From CAZPWQ01 sp964590495 (GTDB lineage Bacteria > Bacteroidota > Rhodothermia > Balneolales > Balneolaceae), in the NCBI GenBank assembly GCA_964590495.1, contig CAZPWQ010000004.1, forward strand, positions 1 through 64,000: DNA of 64,000 nt, read 5' to 3'. The translations under genes and the position numbers were made by a program. A model generated the notes under the pieces. The model did no database searches, was not told where the DNA came from, and was given only the letters and a program-made list of their open reading frames with translations. Positions 1 through 8,646 of the stretch are shown here, piece by piece (the stretch's first letter is position 1; every line of letters starts with the position of its first letter).

Positions 1-61
1 AGTTAGGTGTAGGTAGATTAATATAACTCAGACAGAGTTTAGATTACATACCCTGAATTTG

Positions 62-520
62 TTATTTTTTTAATCTGTTATCAAAGATAAAACTTCTGAT
101 TTCTTTCTGCTTTATTGTTGAAAACTGAGCGTGAGCAGGATTTATAAGGATATTTTTTTCTGAGGGGATAATCACAGAAGGCACTTTCAGCAGGAGTGTT
201 GATTTTGATACGGCCCATTTTGTTCCGTTTTCAGCCAGTATATCCGGAGCCGGATATTGATCCCAGTTTGCGGGTAAATCCTGCACCCTTATCTCATTCA
301 TTGTTGCACTTTGCGGTACAGACAGCACTAAGATTTTAAAATCTTTAGGAATTGAGGAAATAGATACGTGCACTAACACTTCCAGTGCTGCCAATGATTC
401 ATGCATCGATGTATACAACACATTCGTCCCTTTCTGATTCCATCTGCCTCCGTATCTTTTTGCTCCCTCTCCTGTCAGATCTCCAATATACTTTTCTCTT
501 GCGATTCTGTATACATTCAT
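62..520 (-). CDS. RES-domain toxin (predicted NAD+-degrading)
   Basis: This 152-residue protein is almost entirely a RES domain. The N-terminal part carries the family signature: YRIAR near residue 4, then GEGAKRYGGRWNQKGTNVLY with its conserved arginine, glycines and tyrosine, then the E in LAALEVLVH. Known RES toxins (MbcT and Res families) deplete NAD+ by phosphorolysis or hydrolysis and are held in check by a DUF2384 antitoxin. That antitoxin is encoded directly upstream here: its TAA stop overlaps this ATG by one base (TAATG), so translation is probably coupled. The length is normal for the family and nothing looks truncated. The function is inferred from the family and the neighbour. 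Confidence 0.9.
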   Translation of the reverse strand: MNVYRIAREKYIGDLTGEGAKRYGGRWNQKGTNVLYTSMHESLAALEVLVHVSISSIPKDFKILVLSVPQSATMNEIRVQDLPANWDQYPAPDILAENGTKWAVSKSTLLLKVPSVIIPSEKNILINPAHAQFSTIKQKEIRSFIFDNRLKK

Positions 521-1005
521 TAGGAATATACACCATGTTCGAGCCGCCCCAGCTCATCAATCACCAATTGTATCCCAAAACTGGTATCCAATAAATCGAT
601 AGGCCGCTCCTGCCTTAAACCCAACAGCGGTGTCTTAAGCCAATCTTTTAAAGCATCGGAGTTTTCAAAAACTTCCCGGCCTTTCAGTAAAACTTCTGCT
701 ATCAAAATTGCATGTTCCGAGACATCCTTCTTCAGCCTCTCCGATTCATCATATCTCTGGAATTGCCTGTGGGAAACCGGCAATAGTTTTGCCAACTCTT
801 TAACCGGAATGGAACTCATTTTTGCCATTCGAAGAATGGATTGTTTCGAAACACCCTTTCTGGCAAGATCTACCAGATCCATTTTGTTTGCTGCTGTATA
901 AGCAACTCCTTCATCCCGGAATATTTCTTCAAATTTATTCATGACATATGACATTAATTTTAAGACATACATCATGAATATAATATCTCCTGATTTATAC
1001 AGCAA
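520..1005 (-). CDS. Xre/MbcA/ParS-type antitoxin (DUF2384)
   Basis: The C-terminal half has the toxin-binding DUF2384 pattern: DALKDWLKTPLLGL, then RPIDLLDTSFGIQLVIDELG and a final EHGVYS. The middle (about residues 45-100) looks like the helix-turn-helix part of Xre-type antitoxins, with VSKQSILRMAKMSSIPVKEL. It should neutralise the RES toxin by direct binding and may autorepress the operon. The longest frame gives 161 residues, starting 3 bp after the TPR gene ends. The first 21 residues are not typical of the family, so an internal start at the methionine of MNKFEEIF (position 942) is equally plausible. Confidence 0.88.
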   Translation of the reverse strand: MLYKSGDIIFMMYVLKLMSYVMNKFEEIFRDEGVAYTAANKMDLVDLARKGVSKQSILRMAKMSSIPVKELAKLLPVSHRQFQRYDESERLKKDVSEHAILIAEVLLKGREVFENSDALKDWLKTPLLGLRQERPIDLLDTSFGIQLVIDELGRLEHGVYS

Positions 1006-1008
1006 ATA

Positions 1009-1620
1009 TTAATTATCTCCTTGATTATCATTAACCATATTCCTCAGTTTTTGAATCATATCCAGCGCCGCCCTGTGCTCCTCAGGCAGAGTCAGCCCGC
1101 AATATTTTTCAAGAACAGTAATTGATCTTTTATATTCCCGCGCCGATGCCAATGCAAGACCAAGATTGAAATAACTATTCAGAAAAGAAGGTTCAACTTC
1201 AATTGCAACTTCATAATGCAGTATGCCCAGATCGAGATTTCCTGCTTCAATATAGGCGTTGGCCAAATTATAATGTGCCTCGAAGTGACGCGGATTATAT
1301 TTGAGGCTGAGCGTCAGATAATCAATCGCTTTGACAAAATTTTCATTTTGCGACTCCAGAATTCCGAGATTGCAATAGGCATCGGCTGTCTGATCTCCGG
1401 CCCCGATGGCTTTAAGATATAAATCCCTGGCTGATTCTTTATCGCCGCGTTCATCAACCATTAACGCTTCTTCGAAAGGCGACAACGAATGCAGCTGCAA
1501 TACCTTTCCTGATGCAAACAGATTCAGCTGTTGCTCTACCCCTTTTTTGTCTCTGTCCCTTTGAACTCTTTTGGAGCCAAACTTTTCAGGATTTGAGGAA
1601 GGAAGTTCTAATATTCTCAT
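1009..1620 (-). CDS. TPR-repeat protein, first gene of the toxin-antitoxin operon
   Basis: The 203-residue soluble protein has at least three tetratricopeptide repeats between about residues 65 and 180, for example DAYCNLGILESQNENFVKAI and HYNLANAYIEAGNLDLGI. No signal peptide is visible. The N-terminus is basic (KRVQRDRDKKG). TPRs mediate protein-protein contacts, so no enzymatic role is claimed. The gene ends 3 bp before the antitoxin frame and shares its direction, so the three genes probably form one transcript. Whether the TPR protein takes part in toxin control or merely shares the promoter cannot be told from sequence. Confidence 0.75.
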   Translation of the reverse strand: MRILELPSSNPEKFGSKRVQRDRDKKGVEQQLNLFASGKVLQLHSLSPFEEALMVDERGDKESARDLYLKAIGAGDQTADAYCNLGILESQNENFVKAIDYLTLSLKYNPRHFEAHYNLANAYIEAGNLDLGILHYEVAIEVEPSFLNSYFNLGLALASAREYKRSITVLEKYCGLTLPEEHRAALDMIQKLRNMVNDNQGDN

Positions 1621-1731
1621 CTATCAACAATAATATTCAGTTTATCTTATTTCTACCACTTTTGCAGCAAATTTAATATATGGATTTTTTTGGTAGAAAG
1701 GAGACCGGAGGAAAGAAGACCGTAAGAGATT

Positions 1732-1770
1732 TATGCACTATGCTTTACGCATTACGCATCACGTATCACG
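1732..1770. repeat. Stutter repeat (ATGCAC/ACGCAT type) upstream of the TPR operon and next to ku
   Basis: A run of near-identical words of about 8 bases (atgcacta, tgctttacgc, attacgcatc, acgtatcacg) sits between the ku stop and the TPR gene start. It resembles in style, though not in sequence, the stutter repeats at 14636, 33641, 35776, 38066, 39520 and 50561. The spacing is irregular, so this is not a CRISPR array. Confidence 0.6.
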
Positions 1771-1778
1771 GCCTTATT

Positions 1779-2615
1779 TCAGCTTGCTTCTTTGGCTTCT
1801 TTCTTTTTCTCATCCTCTTTTCCTTCGCCCTTGGCTTTTTCCATAGGTTTTTTGGAGGCTTCGATGCTTTCCTTCAGAGCAGTCATAATATCTCTTGTCT
1901 CGGGTTCTTCTTCGGCTACGCTCACAACTTCTTTTCCTTCTACCTTGGCATCGATCATCTCCTTCATTTTATTGTAATAATGGTTTTCAAGGTCGATCTC
2001 CGAGAACTCTTTTGCCATGGAGTTTACTACCTGCCTGGCCATCTCAAGTTGCTCTTCATCCACTTCGCCATCCTGAAGATTAGGAACCTCCTTTATGCTT
2101 CTCATTTGATCCGGGTAACGGAGTTTATACATCATAATTCCTTCTTCATGAACCGTCAAAAGCACCGGGGATTCTTTGTCACGAAGGACAACAGTTCCTA
2201 CTCCTATCTTGTTGGTATCTTCCAGGGTTCGTCGAAACAGGCTGTAGGTCTTTGAGGCAGATTCATTTTCAGGTCCGATAAAGTACGGTTTATCATACAG
2301 CGCCGGGTGAGCCTCATTTTTATCTGTAAAACCTTTTATCTCTATAACCTTTGAAGTTTTCGGTTTTACTTTTTCGATATCTTCGTTTTCGATAATCACA
2401 TACTGATCCGGCTCATACTCATAGCCTTTGACTATATCATCCTTGCTTACCGGTTTACCCGTAATCTTATCCTGTTTTTGATACCCCACGGGATGATGAT
2501 CATCCTTGGTCAACAGACTAAAACTGATAGACTTGCCTGAATCAACGGCCGTATACAATCTAATAGGAATTGTAACCAGGGAAAACTGAATATGTCCTTT
2601 CCAAATTGTTCTCAT
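1779..2615 (-). CDS. ku: Ku family DNA end-binding protein (bacterial NHEJ)
   Basis: The 278-residue protein begins with the canonical bacterial Ku start (MRTIWKGHIQFSLVTIPIRL) and continues with the Ku core, including YEYEPDQYVIIENEDI and RYPDQMR. Bacterial Ku forms a homodimer that threads onto double-strand break ends and recruits LigD. The last 45 residues are a lysine/glutamate-rich tail (KKPMEKAKGEGKEDEKKK). Such tails are common in bacterial Ku and modulate DNA and LigD contacts. The length is typical. The gene lies 317 bp downstream of ligD on the same strand, with an inverted repeat in between, so it may have its own promoter or depend on read-through. Confidence 0.96.
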   Translation of the reverse strand: MRTIWKGHIQFSLVTIPIRLYTAVDSGKSISFSLLTKDDHHPVGYQKQDKITGKPVSKDDIVKGYEYEPDQYVIIENEDIEKVKPKTSKVIEIKGFTDKNEAHPALYDKPYFIGPENESASKTYSLFRRTLEDTNKIGVGTVVLRDKESPVLLTVHEEGIMMYKLRYPDQMRSIKEVPNLQDGEVDEEQLEMARQVVNSMAKEFSEIDLENHYYNKMKEMIDAKVEGKEVVSVAEEEPETRDIMTALKESIEASKKPMEKAKGEGKEDEKKKEAKEAS

Positions 2616-2708
2616 AATAATGAATCCTCTCTGATGATTTTAAACCCTTTGTTATTAGTATTATATCTAACAAGTCAGAACTTTGTTTCTTAATCTATTA
2701 ATCGACTC

Positions 2709-2906
2709 TTCAGGTTGTTATACAAAGCTGCACAAAGAAGCACAAAGGACCACAGAGAAAAACTGCAAGAAGTCAAAGCGAGAAGCAAGAAGGGATCGAC
2801 ACGTCGTGGCTGTTTCTGTAATTGTGCAAATGGTACAGGAAAAAGATATCGAACCCTTTGTGTAACTTTGTGCTTCTTTGTGTAACTCTGTGTAACAGCT
2901 TTTATA
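2709..2906. repeat. Inverted copies of the ACAAAGNAGCACAAAGG / CTTTGTGCTNCTTTGT repeat
   Basis: The space between ku and ligD (2616-2932) holds two related arms in opposite orientation. The left arm, about 2709-2760, includes cacaaagaagcacaaaggac. The right arm, about 2853-2906, includes ctttgtgcttctttgtgtaa and ends in aacagctttt. The arms could fold into a long imperfect hairpin. The same repeat family recurs at 27861-28135, 56911-56948 and 58908-59077. Short reading frames inside it are artefacts of its composition. Confidence 0.85.
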
Positions 2907-2932
2907 GGGCACAATCAGCGGAAGATCCTCTA

Positions 2933-5269
2933 CTACTGTTCCTGGAAAGACAAATCCGGACGCAGTCTTACAAATACAGCCTCTCTGAATATTTCATTGG
3001 CTGAAAGACGTCCATAGGCTACCTCCACAACCAATTCAGGTTCCACCCAGATCGTATCTTTTTCATTGTCAACCTCTTGGTATACCGGTTTTTTAATTGT
3101 TTCCAGCTTTTCAAGTTCCCGGTATACTTCCCGGATATTTTCTTCATTAAAACCTGTACCCACTTTACCTCTGTAAATCAAGTCACCATCCTGTCGTTCT
3201 GCAAGATGCAGCGCGCCGAAATGAGCCGCCCGGTCTCCCTTTCCTTTTGTATAGCCGATTACCAAACAATCGACGGTATGCTGCATTTTAATTTTTTGCC
3301 AAAGGTCCGTTCGTTTCCCTACCAGGTATTTGCTGTCTTTTTTCTTGGCCATAATTCCTTCCAGGTCGTGTTCGCGGGCTGCTTTAAACAGCGCTTCTCC
3401 ATCTTCAATTGATTCACTCAACCGGTAGGGATATCCTTTTTTCACCACGTCACTTAAAAATTCATATCTGCGCGACAAAGGCTCCTTAATAAGGGCTCGT
3501 CCATCCATATAGAGGCAGTCGAAAACATAACAGTGTACAGGATCTGATTTTGAAAGTTTTTCAATAGATGATTTATCAGTAGTCTTTAACCTGTTTATAA
3601 CCTTATGAAATGATGGTTTACCCATTTTGTCAAGACTCACAATTTCAGTATCAAACAAGCCCGCCGTAGCCCGAAATGCTTTGGAGGCATCTCTGAGTTC
3701 GGGAAACTGTTCGGTTATATCATTCTTATTCCTGCTGTGCAGACGAACCTGGCCATCCTCCAGAGAGACAAGCGCCCTTATCCCGTCCCATTTAACTTCG
3801 TACACATAGTCTCCTTTGGGCGGTTCTGTAACACTTTTACCATGCATCGGTTCTACCGGATCGTTTAGCCAATCTACCTGCGGCTGTTCTACCTTTTCCA
3901 GGAGCCATTCATTATCCTTCATCTTGTGCATGCGATATTCACCGCTTATCGCCGGACTCTCCAGGCGAAAATAGATTCCTCCCTCTTTTTCTTTTGTGAT
4001 CACATATTTACCCGAGGCATAGATCCACATATTCCCCCCGCCATATTCCCCCTTAGGGATTACTCCTTCAAAGCTCAGGTATTTAATAGGATGATCTTCG
4101 GTCTGTACGGCAAGTCGTTTAACACCTGGTCTGGGCGGAAATCCTTTTGGTATAGCCCATGATTTCAGGATACCATCCTGTTCCAGGCGAAGATCGTAGT
4201 GCAGTCTTGTTGCGTGATGGCGTTGAATTACGAAACGGTTTCCCTCACTAGGGATAATATCGGTTTGAGGTTCACCGGTCTTGCTGAAATCCCGTTTTCT
4301 GCTATACTCCTCTAATTGTCCGGGAGTTTTGCGATGGGGAGAATCCGGCAATTTTTCCGGTTCCTTCGCCGATGACGAAGACCGGTGGGTATGGAGAGTC
4401 ATAGCATAACCTCCGATTCCCTCCCATGCATCTCCGTCGGATTTAACTTTCTGTACTGCATTTCTAAGATGATATTGCGATGAACTTTGGAGATCAGACA
4501 ATTCCTCCCACCGAAGCGGCATTGATACCGGAGCACCCGTCTTACCGCGCAAACTGTACGGCGCTATTATCGTCTGCCGTGTTCGATTGCGATAGATATC
4601 CACTAATATCCTGCCCTTTCGTCCGCTTTTTTTAATATTCAGGGTTGTTTTATCCTTGTGCTCATTAACGAAAGGAAGTGCTATTTCTTTAGCTGCATCA
4701 AGCACGGTCGACATTTCCTCCTGCGGCTCGAGTGGTACTACCAGGTGCAGACCTTTACCGCCGGTGGTTTTGACAAAGGTGTGATAACCAAATCGCTCGA
4801 CATGTTCTTTCAGGCTTAATGAAATTTCGATTACATTTATAAAATCGAAATCTTCCGGCGGATCCAGATCGAAAACCATATAGTCGGGCTGATCGAAATG
4901 AGGTTTACGGCTGTGCATCTGGTGCAGTTCCAGGGCGGCGAGATTTGCCAGCCAGATAAGCGATGCCGGCTCTGTGGCCATTGTATAATTTTTTTCCTCC
5001 TCTTTACCCAGCAAGACAGTCTCAATCCAACCTGGTGTCCAGTCGGGAGCATTTTTCTGGTAAAAGCGCTGGTTGTTCACACCGTCGGGATAGCGAATCA
5101 GAGTCAGCGGACGACCCTTGATATGATATAGCATAGTCGGAGCTATATTAAGGTAATACTCAATAACTTCTGCTTTTGTAATCTGATCTTCCGGATAGAG
5201 AATCTTTTCCAGGTTTGATAACTCCAGCTTGCGTTTTCCAATTTCAACCCATTGATCTTTACCTGCCAT
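2933..5269 (-). CDS. ligD: ATP-dependent DNA ligase D, POL-PE-LIG architecture
   Basis: This 778-residue NHEJ enzyme carries three catalytic modules. The primase/polymerase domain (about 1-290) has the metal-binding pair in FDLDPP (D134, D136) and the TTGGKGLHLVVPL motif near 168-180. The 3'-phosphoesterase domain (about 335-460) has HHATRLHYDLRLE at 351-363. The ligase domain (about 475-778) has the adenylated lysine in KWDG (K493), motif III around E542, motif IV EGIMAKKK at 637 and motif V WQKIK at 657. The order POL-PE-LIG matches mycobacterial LigD and is reversed relative to the PE-LIG-POL order of Pseudomonas. It fills, trims and seals breaks bound by Ku, which is encoded just downstream. 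All catalytic motifs look intact. Confidence 0.97.
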   Translation of the reverse strand: MAGKDQWVEIGKRKLELSNLEKILYPEDQITKAEVIEYYLNIAPTMLYHIKGRPLTLIRYPDGVNNQRFYQKNAPDWTPGWIETVLLGKEEEKNYTMATEPASLIWLANLAALELHQMHSRKPHFDQPDYMVFDLDPPEDFDFINVIEISLSLKEHVERFGYHTFVKTTGGKGLHLVVPLEPQEEMSTVLDAAKEIALPFVNEHKDKTTLNIKKSGRKGRILVDIYRNRTRQTIIAPYSLRGKTGAPVSMPLRWEELSDLQSSSQYHLRNAVQKVKSDGDAWEGIGGYAMTLHTHRSSSSAKEPEKLPDSPHRKTPGQLEEYSRKRDFSKTGEPQTDIIPSEGNRFVIQRHHATRLHYDLRLEQDGILKSWAIPKGFPPRPGVKRLAVQTEDHPIKYLSFEGVIPKGEYGGGNMWIYASGKYVITKEKEGGIYFRLESPAISGEYRMHKMKDNEWLLEKVEQPQVDWLNDPVEPMHGKSVTEPPKGDYVYEVKWDGIRALVSLEDGQVRLHSRNKNDITEQFPELRDASKAFRATAGLFDTEIVSLDKMGKPSFHKVINRLKTTDKSSIEKLSKSDPVHCYVFDCLYMDGRALIKEPLSRRYEFLSDVVKKGYPYRLSESIEDGEALFKAAREHDLEGIMAKKKDSKYLVGKRTDLWQKIKMQHTVDCLVIGYTKGKGDRAAHFGALHLAERQDGDLIYRGKVGTGFNEENIREVYRELEKLETIKKPVYQEVDNEKDTIWVEPELVVEVAYGRLSANEIFREAVFVRLRPDLSFQEQ

Positions 5270-5523
5270 AAGTTACTCTCTTGATTCAAGCCTGCTTCAG
5301 AGTATTAACAAAAAGAGTGTATATATAATTGTGTTTTGTGGCCGGATATTTATTACCACTCAGATTCTAAATAAATTGTTTTCTCGTTTCGCTGCTCTGC
5401 GTGCACGAATCCTTACGTAGAGGGCGGAATCTTTGTTATAGATGTTTAGGAAGGCCAGGGGATGAAACCCACTAGTTTGGCTTAATTTTATGTTTCCAGG
5501 AAGCTTTAAAATTCCCCGCAGCC

Positions 5524-5711
5524 GACCCACCCCAACCCCTCCCTATTCCACTGAAACCCACAGTGGAACAAGGAGGGCTTTGATATTGCTTGGACTTTGG
5601 TAAAGAGTCAATTTCTCAAAAGGTTCAAGCGTGGACGCTTGAACCAGCCAATAGTCACTCCTTCCTTGTCCCGTGGGTTTGCGGGATAGGGAAGGAGCCG
5701 GAGGATGGGTC
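5524..5711. repeat. Inverted pair of CCCTCC/GGGAAGGAG REP-like elements
   Basis: The first unit (5524-5577) starts gacccaccccaacccctccc and contains a small hairpin, ttccactg...cagtggaa. The second unit (5657-5711) is a diverged reverse copy ending gggaaggagccggaggatgg with gtc, and has its own hairpin formed by gtcccg and cgggat. The pair encloses the palindrome at 5622-5649. A related inverted pair occurs at 25056-25214, so this is a dispersed family. Confidence 0.75.
5622..5649. repeat. 28-nt palindromic repeat, identical (inverted) to 40488-40515
   Basis: The core is an 11-bp perfect inverted repeat, ggttcaagcgt...acgcttgaacc, with a 2-nt centre, followed by agcc. The exact reverse complement of all 28 bases is found at 40488-40515, almost 35 kb away and also between genes. 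Such elements resemble REP sequences that are spread by RAYT-type transposases. No such transposase gene is in the window. Confidence 0.85.
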
Positions 5712-5849
5712 AAAAAAAGGCTAGGAGCCCTATCAAACCCGCCCGACCGTGCCCAAGGCATTCTCTCGAAGGGATCCCTAGGTCTTCGAATCGAAACCAA
5801 CGCCCCGCACCAACGTCCCGGGGCAGAGCACCGGGACGAGGTGGTAGTT

Positions 5850-6914
5850 TTACGGAAGTGGTATCCAGGCACTGGAGGGGAACATTCCTGCCATAGCCAA
5901 AACAGCTATCAAAAAAGTACCCACTACAATTGCAGCGGCCGGTGGATCGAGATGCGTATCACTGTGTGCATAAAAGACCCTTTGTATCCATTCTCCGCTC
6001 AATGCAGAGATGATCCCGAATAAGCCGCCCAGTAGTAACATCAGGTAAAGCGGACTTGCCATATATTCACCCCCGGTTGCAGCAACGATGGAGGTACTGG
6101 CAACCAAAGAAATATGGTGTGTCACAGGTATATTCGATACACCACAATTCAAAAACAGCAGCGTTGCCGCACTGATGCCAAACGGAAGAAATACACTCCC
6201 GGTTTTATAGGTGATAAAAGCTGCGAGTATGCCAACCGCCAGGCCGATCATTGTCACATGTCCCCATTTATACTGATGCGGGAGCCAGGGCTCAACCGTA
6301 AACCGTGCTTCTTTCCGGCCGCCTTCTGCTGCCGCCTCACCGATAACCCGGCGATCACTTGCTTCAAACGGCTTCATATTCAGTAATCCATCTTTGCTGT
6401 CACCAATCATGGGATAACGAAATATCAAACGATGAGCCACTGCCGACAAAACCACACCCATTGCAATAGGGTCCCACGGCAGGGCCAAGGCAGAAGAAAG
6501 CGTGGCCATCCAATAGCCAAAAATTCCGAATAATCCTCCTACAACCATCACGTCGGGTTTGGGACCGAGAGCATAGGCAATGTTTTTAGCCTCATGATAC
6601 GGGAAACCGGTATCCATATATCCCCGTTTTGCAGCAAAAGCAGAAGCCGCAGTACCGGCCGCGAAACTGATATGCGGGCCAAAAACCGGACCGAAGCCAA
6701 GTGCCGCGGTGATTGCATTAGATTGCGCGAGCTCTGCATCAATCGCCAGAACTTCAAGAATATCACCACTCAAAATAGTTGCGGTTTCGCCTGCCATTAC
6801 CAGAAACCCGGTAAAGATAAAAGCCGGTAACGCACCTATTGCGCTACCGAACGCCCCGCCGGCAAAAGCAGCCAGAAGCATTCCTATCATCCATAATTCA
6901 GAAAATTCAGCCAT
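5850..6914 (-). CDS. Polytopic membrane protein of unknown function downstream of glpK
   Basis: The 354-residue protein is hydrophobic throughout, with roughly eight to nine predicted membrane spans rich in Gly and Ala. Examples are LLAAFAGGAFGSAIGALPAF at the N-terminus and AAAIVVGTFLIAVLAMAGMF at the C-terminus. Conserved-looking polar loops include GFGPVFGPHISF, the aspartate/proline loop LGPKPDV and CGVSNIPVTHHIS. I do not recognise the family. It lies 112 bp downstream of glycerol kinase on the same strand, so a role in uptake or export of a glycerol-related compound is conceivable. It does not look like GlpF: no NPA motifs are visible. Confidence 0.75.
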   Translation of the reverse strand: MAEFSELWMIGMLLAAFAGGAFGSAIGALPAFIFTGFLVMAGETATILSGDILEVLAIDAELAQSNAITAALGFGPVFGPHISFAAGTAASAFAAKRGYMDTGFPYHEAKNIAYALGPKPDVMVVGGLFGIFGYWMATLSSALALPWDPIAMGVVLSAVAHRLIFRYPMIGDSKDGLLNMKPFEASDRRVIGEAAAEGGRKEARFTVEPWLPHQYKWGHVTMIGLAVGILAAFITYKTGSVFLPFGISAATLLFLNCGVSNIPVTHHISLVASTSIVAATGGEYMASPLYLMLLLGGLFGIISALSGEWIQRVFYAHSDTHLDPPAAAIVVGTFLIAVLAMAGMFPSSAWIPLP

Positions 6915-7026
6915 ATTACTCCCCTATTTGTTGATTTAATTATTTAGTGCGTTTGTATTATGATTTATGTAGCTCAAACCGTTCAATTCTGCTTATTCGT
7001 TACCTAACAGCAAATGGTATTGAAAG

Positions 7027-8526
7027 TTACTTTTCGGACCAGCTGATAGCGGCTTCCAGGGCACGATTCCATCCGTTTTTTAATATCCCCGCCTCTTCAC
7101 CGGATATTTGTGGCGCAAACTTCCTGTCTTCCTGCCACTGATTGTTAATTTCCTCATGATCTTTCCAGTATCCGACCGCCAGTCCGGCAAGGTAAGCTGC
7201 CCCAAGTGAGGTGGTTTCCAGTACCTCCGGACGTATGACCGGTACCTGCAGCATATCCGACTGAAACTGCATGAGCAGATTATTGGCTGTAGCACCGCCA
7301 TCTACCCTCAGCTCTTTAATTTCAATACCTGAATCTGCCTGCATCGCACCGATAACATCCAGCGTTTGATAAGCGATACCCTCAAGAGCAGCCCTGGCAA
7401 TATGTCCGGCATTGGCACCGCGGGTAAGTCCGACCATCGTACCGCGGGCATGCTGGTTCCAGTGCGGAGCTCCCAGGCCGGCAAAAGCAGGTACAAGATA
7501 TACACCATTGTTGTCTTCAACAGAAGAAGCGAGTGCTTCTACCTCGGAAGATTCCCTGATGATTCCAAGTTCATCCCGAAGCCATTGGACTACAGCTCCG
7601 GCTATAAAAATACTGCCTTCCAGGGCATATTCCACTTCGCCGTCAATTTCCCAGGCGATAGTTGTCAGCAAATTGTTTTCAGAAGTAATAGGTTTCGATC
7701 CTGTATTCATTATCATGAAACAGCCGGTTCCGTAGGTATTTTTAACCATGCCTTTCTCTATACAACGCTGGCCAAACAGCGCAGCCTGCTGATCTCCTGC
7801 TATTCCGGCGATTGGTATCTTTGAGGTGAATATAGGAGCCTGTGTCTCAGCGTATATTTCACTCGATGATTTGACCTCGGGAAGCAAACTGTGAGGGATA
7901 TCCAGCAAATCAAGTATTTCTTCATCCCATCTGCATTCCCGGATATTATATAACATCGTACGGGAGGCATTGGTTATATCCGTAATATGAGTTTCACCCC
8001 GTGTAAAATTCCAGACCAGCCACGAATCCATCGTTCCGAAAGCCAATTCACCACGTTCGGCTTTATCCCGGGCTCCATCTACGTTATCCAGTATCCATTT
8101 TATTTTTGTACCGGAGAAATAAGCGTCCAGGATCAAACCCGTTTTATCCCGGATTTTTTCGATCAGTCCCTTCTGCTTTTTCAGTTCATCGCAGAAATCC
8201 GATGTTCGGCGGTCCTGCCATACAATAGCATTGTATACCGGCTTCCCTGTTTTTCGCTCCCACAGGAGTGTTGTTTCCCGTTGATTGGTAATTCCCATAG
8301 CAGCGATATCTCCTTCACTCAGTCCCGCCCTGGTAATTGCTTCAGCTGCAACTCCCGCCTGGGAAGACCATATCTCATTGCCGTCGTGCTCAACCCATCC
8401 TGCTTTTGGATAAATTTGCTTAAACTCCTTTTGAGCGATCGATTTTATATTTCCCCGTTTATCAAATATGATAGCTTTCGAACTGGTTGTACCCTGATCC
8501 AATGCTAAAATATACTCCTTTGCCAT
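7027..8526 (-). CDS. glpK: Glycerol kinase
   Basis: GlpK phosphorylates glycerol to sn-glycerol-3-phosphate in the cytoplasm. The protein begins MAKEYILALDQGTTSSKAII, which holds the FGGY-family N-terminal phosphate motif. It also carries WQDRRTSDFCDELK, YGTGCFMIMNTG and DGGATANNLLMQFQSDML, as in characterised glycerol kinases, and has the normal length of about 499 residues. I chose the start at 8526 rather than the in-frame ATG at 8565. The 13 extra residues are not found in the family, and a GGAG sits about 8 bases upstream of 8526. A membrane protein follows on the same strand. No regulator or GlpD is visible nearby. Confidence 0.96.
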   Translation of the reverse strand: MAKEYILALDQGTTSSKAIIFDKRGNIKSIAQKEFKQIYPKAGWVEHDGNEIWSSQAGVAAEAITRAGLSEGDIAAMGITNQRETTLLWERKTGKPVYNAIVWQDRRTSDFCDELKKQKGLIEKIRDKTGLILDAYFSGTKIKWILDNVDGARDKAERGELAFGTMDSWLVWNFTRGETHITDITNASRTMLYNIRECRWDEEILDLLDIPHSLLPEVKSSSEIYAETQAPIFTSKIPIAGIAGDQQAALFGQRCIEKGMVKNTYGTGCFMIMNTGSKPITSENNLLTTIAWEIDGEVEYALEGSIFIAGAVVQWLRDELGIIRESSEVEALASSVEDNNGVYLVPAFAGLGAPHWNQHARGTMVGLTRGANAGHIARAALEGIAYQTLDVIGAMQADSGIEIKELRVDGGATANNLLMQFQSDMLQVPVIRPEVLETTSLGAAYLAGLAVGYWKDHEEINNQWQEDRKFAPQISGEEAGILKNGWNRALEAAISWSEK

Positions 8527-8646
8527 TCCCGATTCTCCATTATGAGTAAATATACAGTTGTGCAACAGATTGAGAAATCAAAAGCAACAAATCAAGTATT
8601 TTGTTGGAATAAATAGCAGCACGATTTTCACAGAATAAATACTATA

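Larger units (their letters stand above)
5270..5849. other. 580-bp gene-free region with REP-like elements
   Basis: I see no convincing gene here. The left 250 bp have no recognisable feature. The rest holds an inverted pair of CCCTCC-type elements (5524-5577 and 5657-5711) with a 28-nt palindrome between them (5622-5649). A GC-rich stretch follows up to the membrane-protein stop. Reading frames in the area run across these repeats and lack protein-like composition. Confidence 0.6.

Noticed and set aside
2709..2906. CRISPR array
   Set aside because: The repeated words are not regularly spaced, no unique spacers of equal length are present, and no cas gene is in the window. The same applies to the stutter repeats.
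5543..6023. Overlapping open frames of 60-116 codons on both strands
   Set aside because: They run through REP-like repeats and into the end of the membrane-protein gene, with no protein-like composition.
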